Shown here: piece after piece, positions 7,526 to 10,000 of the stretch | Layout of the letters: each line of letters starts with the position of its first letter | Position numbering within the stretch: position 1 is the first letter of the stretch | Source: Magnetospirillum sp. | GTDB lineage: Bacteria; Pseudomonadota; Alphaproteobacteria; Rhodospirillales; Magnetospirillaceae | Length of the DNA stretch: 10,000 bases | Direction: 5' to 3' | NCBI GenBank assembly: GCA_020217035.1 | Contig: JAIWOG010000182.1 | Location: 1 to 10,000, forward strand | The notes under the pieces: model-generated | What the model saw: the letters and a program-made list of their open reading frames with translations, nothing else | Databases searched by the model: none | What the model was told of the DNA's origin: nothing | Position numbers and translations under genes: made by a program

Positions 7526-8452
7526 ATGAGCCAGCTTCTGTTCGCCACCACCCCCCTGGACCGGGCCGCCGCGTTGCGGCGCGACCCTGTCCGACTTCAG
7601 TCCTTGCGCCACGGCCCCGACGCCCTGGTCGCCTGCTTCTGGCACGATCTGGCGCTGCTGCGCGACGACCGCGCCTTGCTGGCCCATGGCAACGAGGCGG
7701 CGCGGCTGATGGAACTGGCCAGCCATGTGGTGTTCCTGGGCTTGCTGGAAAACCGCCCGGTCTTCGCCCTCGACCTGGGCAAGATGGCGGCGGAAGCCGA
7801 TGGGTCGCCGCCGCAATGGGAAGCGGGTGCCGTCTGGGGCGAGTTGCGGGCCATAGGCCCCACGCTGCCGCCCGAGGATTCCACCATCCTGGCCACCGGC
7901 CGCGCCCTGGTGAACTGGCACCGCACCCATACGTTCTGCGGCCGTTGCGGCGGCCCCACCGAATCCCGCGAAGGCGGCCATGTGCGCACCTGCCTGGACC
8001 AGAGCTGCGGCGCCAGCCATTACCCGCGCACCGACAACGCGGTGATCATGCTGGTCGCCGACGGCGACAAGGTGCTGCTGCACCGCCAGCCCAGTTGGCC
8101 CACCGGCATGTGGTCGATCCTGGCCGGCTTCGTCGAGCCCGGCGAAACCTTCGAACACGCGGTGGCGCGGGAAACCTACGAGGAAACCGGCATCCTGGTG
8201 GACGACATCCGTTACGTGGCCAGCCAACCCTGGCCCTTCCCGGCCTCGCTGATGGTCGGATTCACCGCCCGGGCCACGGGCGGGGAATTGGTGGTCGACC
8301 GGCACGAACTGGAAGACGCCCGCTGGTTCAGCCGTGCCGACATCGCCGCTGGGTTCAGCGACGCCCACCGCGCCGATGGCAGCGGCCGCCCCTATCTGGC
8401 GCGGCCCGGCTCCATCGCCCGCATGATGCTGGACCAATGGCTGAGGGGATAA
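7526..8452 (+). CDS. nudC: NudC, NAD(H) pyrophosphatase (Nudix hydrolase)
   Basis: Hydrolyses NADH/NAD+ to NMN(H) and AMP, and in the family also removes NAD caps from RNA; it acts in the cytoplasm. The 308-residue product has a poorly conserved N-terminal domain (about 1-125). A zinc ribbon follows with Cys138, Cys141, Cys156 and Cys161. The Nudix domain has a complete Nudix box at 201-223, fitting G-x5-E-x7-R-E-x2-E-E-x-G. The motif SQPWPFPAS at 233-241 is the diagnostic NudC signature that separates it from other Nudix enzymes. An in-frame TGA at 7520-7522 lies just upstream, so the ATG at 7526 is the first possible start; it has no clear ribosome site. The gene converges with the chemoreceptor gene, 9 bp apart. 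Confidence 0.95.
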   Translation: MSQLLFATTPLDRAAALRRDPVRLQSLRHGPDALVACFWHDLALLRDDRALLAHGNEAARLMELASHVVFLGLLENRPVFALDLGKMAAEADGSPPQWEAGAVWGELRAIGPTLPPEDSTILATGRALVNWHRTHTFCGRCGGPTESREGGHVRTCLDQSCGASHYPRTDNAVIMLVADGDKVLLHRQPSWPTGMWSILAGFVEPGETFEHAVARETYEETGILVDDIRYVASQPWPFPASLMVGFTARATGGELVVDRHELEDARWFSRADIAAGFSDAHRADGSGRPYLARPGSIARMMLDQWLRG

Positions 8453-8461
8453 ATCCCTCGG
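8441..8461 (+). terminator. Weak hairpin at the nudC / chemoreceptor convergence
   Basis: GAGGG (8443-8447) pairs with CCCTC (8455-8459) around a 7-nt loop. A T-G wobble and one C-G pair extend the stem to 8441-8461 on the plus strand. It covers the nudC stop and sits between two convergent genes, where a shared terminator is expected. There is no run of T after the stem on either strand, so intrinsic termination is doubtful. Confidence 0.3.
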
Positions 8462-10000
8462 CTACATCTTGCGGACTTCCGACAAGAAGCGATTCAGCCC
8501 ATCGGTCAAAGCGTGGGAATCCTCGGCCAGATGGTCGGCGGCGTCCTGCACCTCGCGGGCGGATGTCCCGGTGTGGCTGGCCGCTTCCGCCACCGTGCCG
8601 ATATGGCGGCCCACTTCCTGGGCGCCTGCCGCCGCCTCGGCGACCGAGCGGGCGATTTCGTTGGTGGCTGCCCCTTGTTCCTCGACCGCGGCGGCGATCG
8701 ATCCGGCGATCTCGTTCATCCGGCTGATGGTACGGCCGATGTCGCCGATGGCGTCCACCACCTGGCCGGTGGTGCCCTGGATGGCGCCGATCTGGCTGGT
8801 GATCTCGTCGGTGGCCTTGGCGGTCTGGTTGGCCAGGTGCTTGACCTCGTTGGCGACCACCGCGAAGCCCTTGCCAGCCTCGCCAGCACGCGCCGCCTCG
8901 ATGGTGGCGTTCAGCGCCAACAGGTTGGTTTGCGCGGCGATGGTGTTGATCAATCCCACCACTTGGCCGATGCGGCTGGCCGCTTCCGACAGCCCGCGCA
9001 CCACGTTGTCGGTGCGTTCAGCCGCCTGCACCGCGTCCTGGGCGATGGTGGTGGACTGCGCCACCTGACGGGTGATCTCGCCGATCGAGGCGTTCAGTTC
9101 CTCGGCGGCGGCAGCCACGGTTTCCACATTGGCCGAAGTCTGTTCCACCGCGCTGGCCACCATGGCGGTCTCGGCGCTGGTGTGGTCGGCGGTTTGGGTC
9201 ATGGACGACGCGGTGGCCCGCATCTGGGCGGCAGCGGCGTTCACCGCCTGGGCGGCGGTGGAAACGCCGGCTTCCAGTTCGTCGGCCAACCGCGCCAAGG
9301 TGCTGCGGCGGTCGATCTCGGCCTGGCGGCGGACCTCTTCTTGCTCCTCGCGCATTTTGCCCATGGCGATGGCGTTGTCGCGGAACACCATGACCGAACG
9401 GGCCATTTCGCCGATTTCATCCTTGCGGCCGATACCCTTGGGCATGGCGCCGGTGTCGCCGTCGGCCAGCTTGTGCATGGTGCCGGTGATGTTAGACATG
9501 GCGCTCACCATGCCGGTGCCCACCATGTAGGAAACCATCAGCACGATGGAGACGATCACCACCACGCCGGCGCCCTGGTTGACCAGTTCAGCCTTGAAGG
9601 CGGCGTCCACGTCGTCCACGTAGATGCCCGAGCCGACCACCCAGCCCCACTCCTCGACGCCTTGGACGTAAGAGATCTTTTCCACCGGCGCCTCGTGGCC
9701 CGGCTTGGGCCACAGGTAATCGACGAAACCGGCCTTGCGTTCGCGCACCGTGCGGGCGAACTCGACGAAGATGGCCTTGCCGTTGCCATCCTTCAGATTT
9801 GAGAGGTCCTTGCCGTTCAGTTCCGGCTTGATGGGATGCATGACCACGACCGAATTGAGGTCGTTGATCCAGAAATATTCATTGCCGCCGTAACGCAGGG
9901 CCTGCAATGCCTCCTTGGCAGCCTGCTTGGCGTCGTCCTCCATCAGGGTGCCGGCATTGGACAACTCGACGTAATGCTTGACCAGGGCGGTGGCGGTTTC
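8462..10000 (-). CDS. Methyl-accepting chemotaxis protein with Cache sensor (partial, N-terminus beyond window)
   Basis: Transmembrane chemoreceptor that reports periplasmic ligands to CheA/CheW. The frame is open to position 10000, so the true start and first membrane segment lie outside; 512 residues are visible. Residues 1 to about 140 are a single-Cache-type sensor, with [35 protein letters not shown] and [16 protein letters not shown] membrane segment spans about 143-167, then a HAMP domain (about 168-222), then a long helical signalling domain. Its conserved tip (about 347-388) includes [20 protein letters not shown] and [11 protein letters not shown]. The product ends in LSEVRKM and has no C-terminal CheR-binding pentapeptide. 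The ligand is unknown; small carboxylates are common for Cache domains of this kind, but nothing here decides it. A TTG at 9964 is an internal leucine codon, not the start. Confidence 0.93.
   Translation of the reverse strand, partial: ETATALVKHYVELSNAGTLMEDDAKQAAKEALQALRYGGNEYFWINDLNSVVVMHPIKPELNGKDLSNLKDGNGKAIFVEFARTVRERKAGFVDYLWPKPGHEAPVEKISYVQGVEEWGWVVGSGIYVDDVDAAFKAELVNQGAGVVVIVSIVLMVSYMVGTGMVSAMSNITGTMHKLADGDTGAMPKGIGRKDEIGEMARSVMVFRDNAIAMGKMREEQEEVRRQAEIDRRSTLARLADELEAGVSTAAQAVNAAAAQMRATASSMTQTADHTSAETAMVASAVEQTSANVETVAAAAEELNASIGEITRQVAQSTTIAQDAVQAAERTDNVVRGLSEAASRIGQVVGLINTIAAQTNLLALNATIEAARAGEAGKGFAVVANEVKHLANQTAKATDEITSQIGAIQGTTGQVVDAIGDIGRTISRMNEIAGSIAAAVEEQGAATNEIARSVAEAAAGAQEVGRHIGTVAEAASHTGTSAREVQDAADHLAEDSHALTDGLNRFLSEVRKM

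Noticed and set aside
7445..8437. 330-codon minus-strand frame opposite nudC
   Set aside because: Antisense shadow; NudC has a zinc ribbon, Nudix box and SQPWPFPAS signature on the plus strand.
8513..9802. 429-codon plus-strand frame opposite the chemoreceptor
   Set aside because: Gly/His-rich antisense translation without any domain; the chemoreceptor on the minus strand is certain.

Overview
The window is GC-rich alphaproteobacterial DNA. Its dominant feature is a periplasmic nitrate reductase (nap) operon on the minus strand in the order napF-D-A-G-H-B-C. This order, the GC-rich coding style and the neighbouring signalling genes fit a Magnetospirillum-like member of the Rhodospirillales. 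Magnetospirillum gryphiswaldense is known to carry a napFDAGHBC operon. The genus call is an inference from gene order and protein style, not from a database match.

Layout. Positions 1-5610 (minus) hold the seven nap genes. Transcription runs from right to left, and napC leaves the window at position 1 with only its N-terminal half visible. The genes are packed with 4-nt or 10-nt overlaps or very short gaps. Positions 5611-5782 are the leader and promoter region, with an FNR-type palindrome at 5690-5703. Positions 5783-7417 (minus) encode a cytoplasmic PAS-GGDEF-EAL protein whose cyclase motif is degenerate while its phosphodiesterase motifs are kept. Positions 7418-7525 are a short divergent intergenic region. 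Positions 7526-8452 (plus) encode NudC, an NAD(H) pyrophosphatase of the Nudix family. Positions 8462-10000 (minus) encode most of a methyl-accepting chemotaxis protein with a Cache sensor; its N-terminus lies beyond the right edge.

How the genes work together. NapC and the NapGH pair are two routes for taking electrons from the quinol pool in the inner membrane. Electrons pass to the di-haem cytochrome NapB and then to the molybdenum enzyme NapA, which reduces nitrate to nitrite in the periplasm. NapD guards the Tat signal of NapA, and NapF is a cytoplasmic iron-sulfur accessory protein. The FNR box indicates induction at low oxygen. The c-di-GMP protein, NudC and the chemoreceptor are separate units with no sequence-level proof of a link to nitrate respiration.

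I saw no CRISPR array, insertion sequence, tRNA, rRNA or phage element, and no convincing new biological system. The points most worth a second look are a NapF that lacks the first two of the usual four iron-sulfur clusters, and the degenerate GGDEF domain that keeps its inhibitory site.
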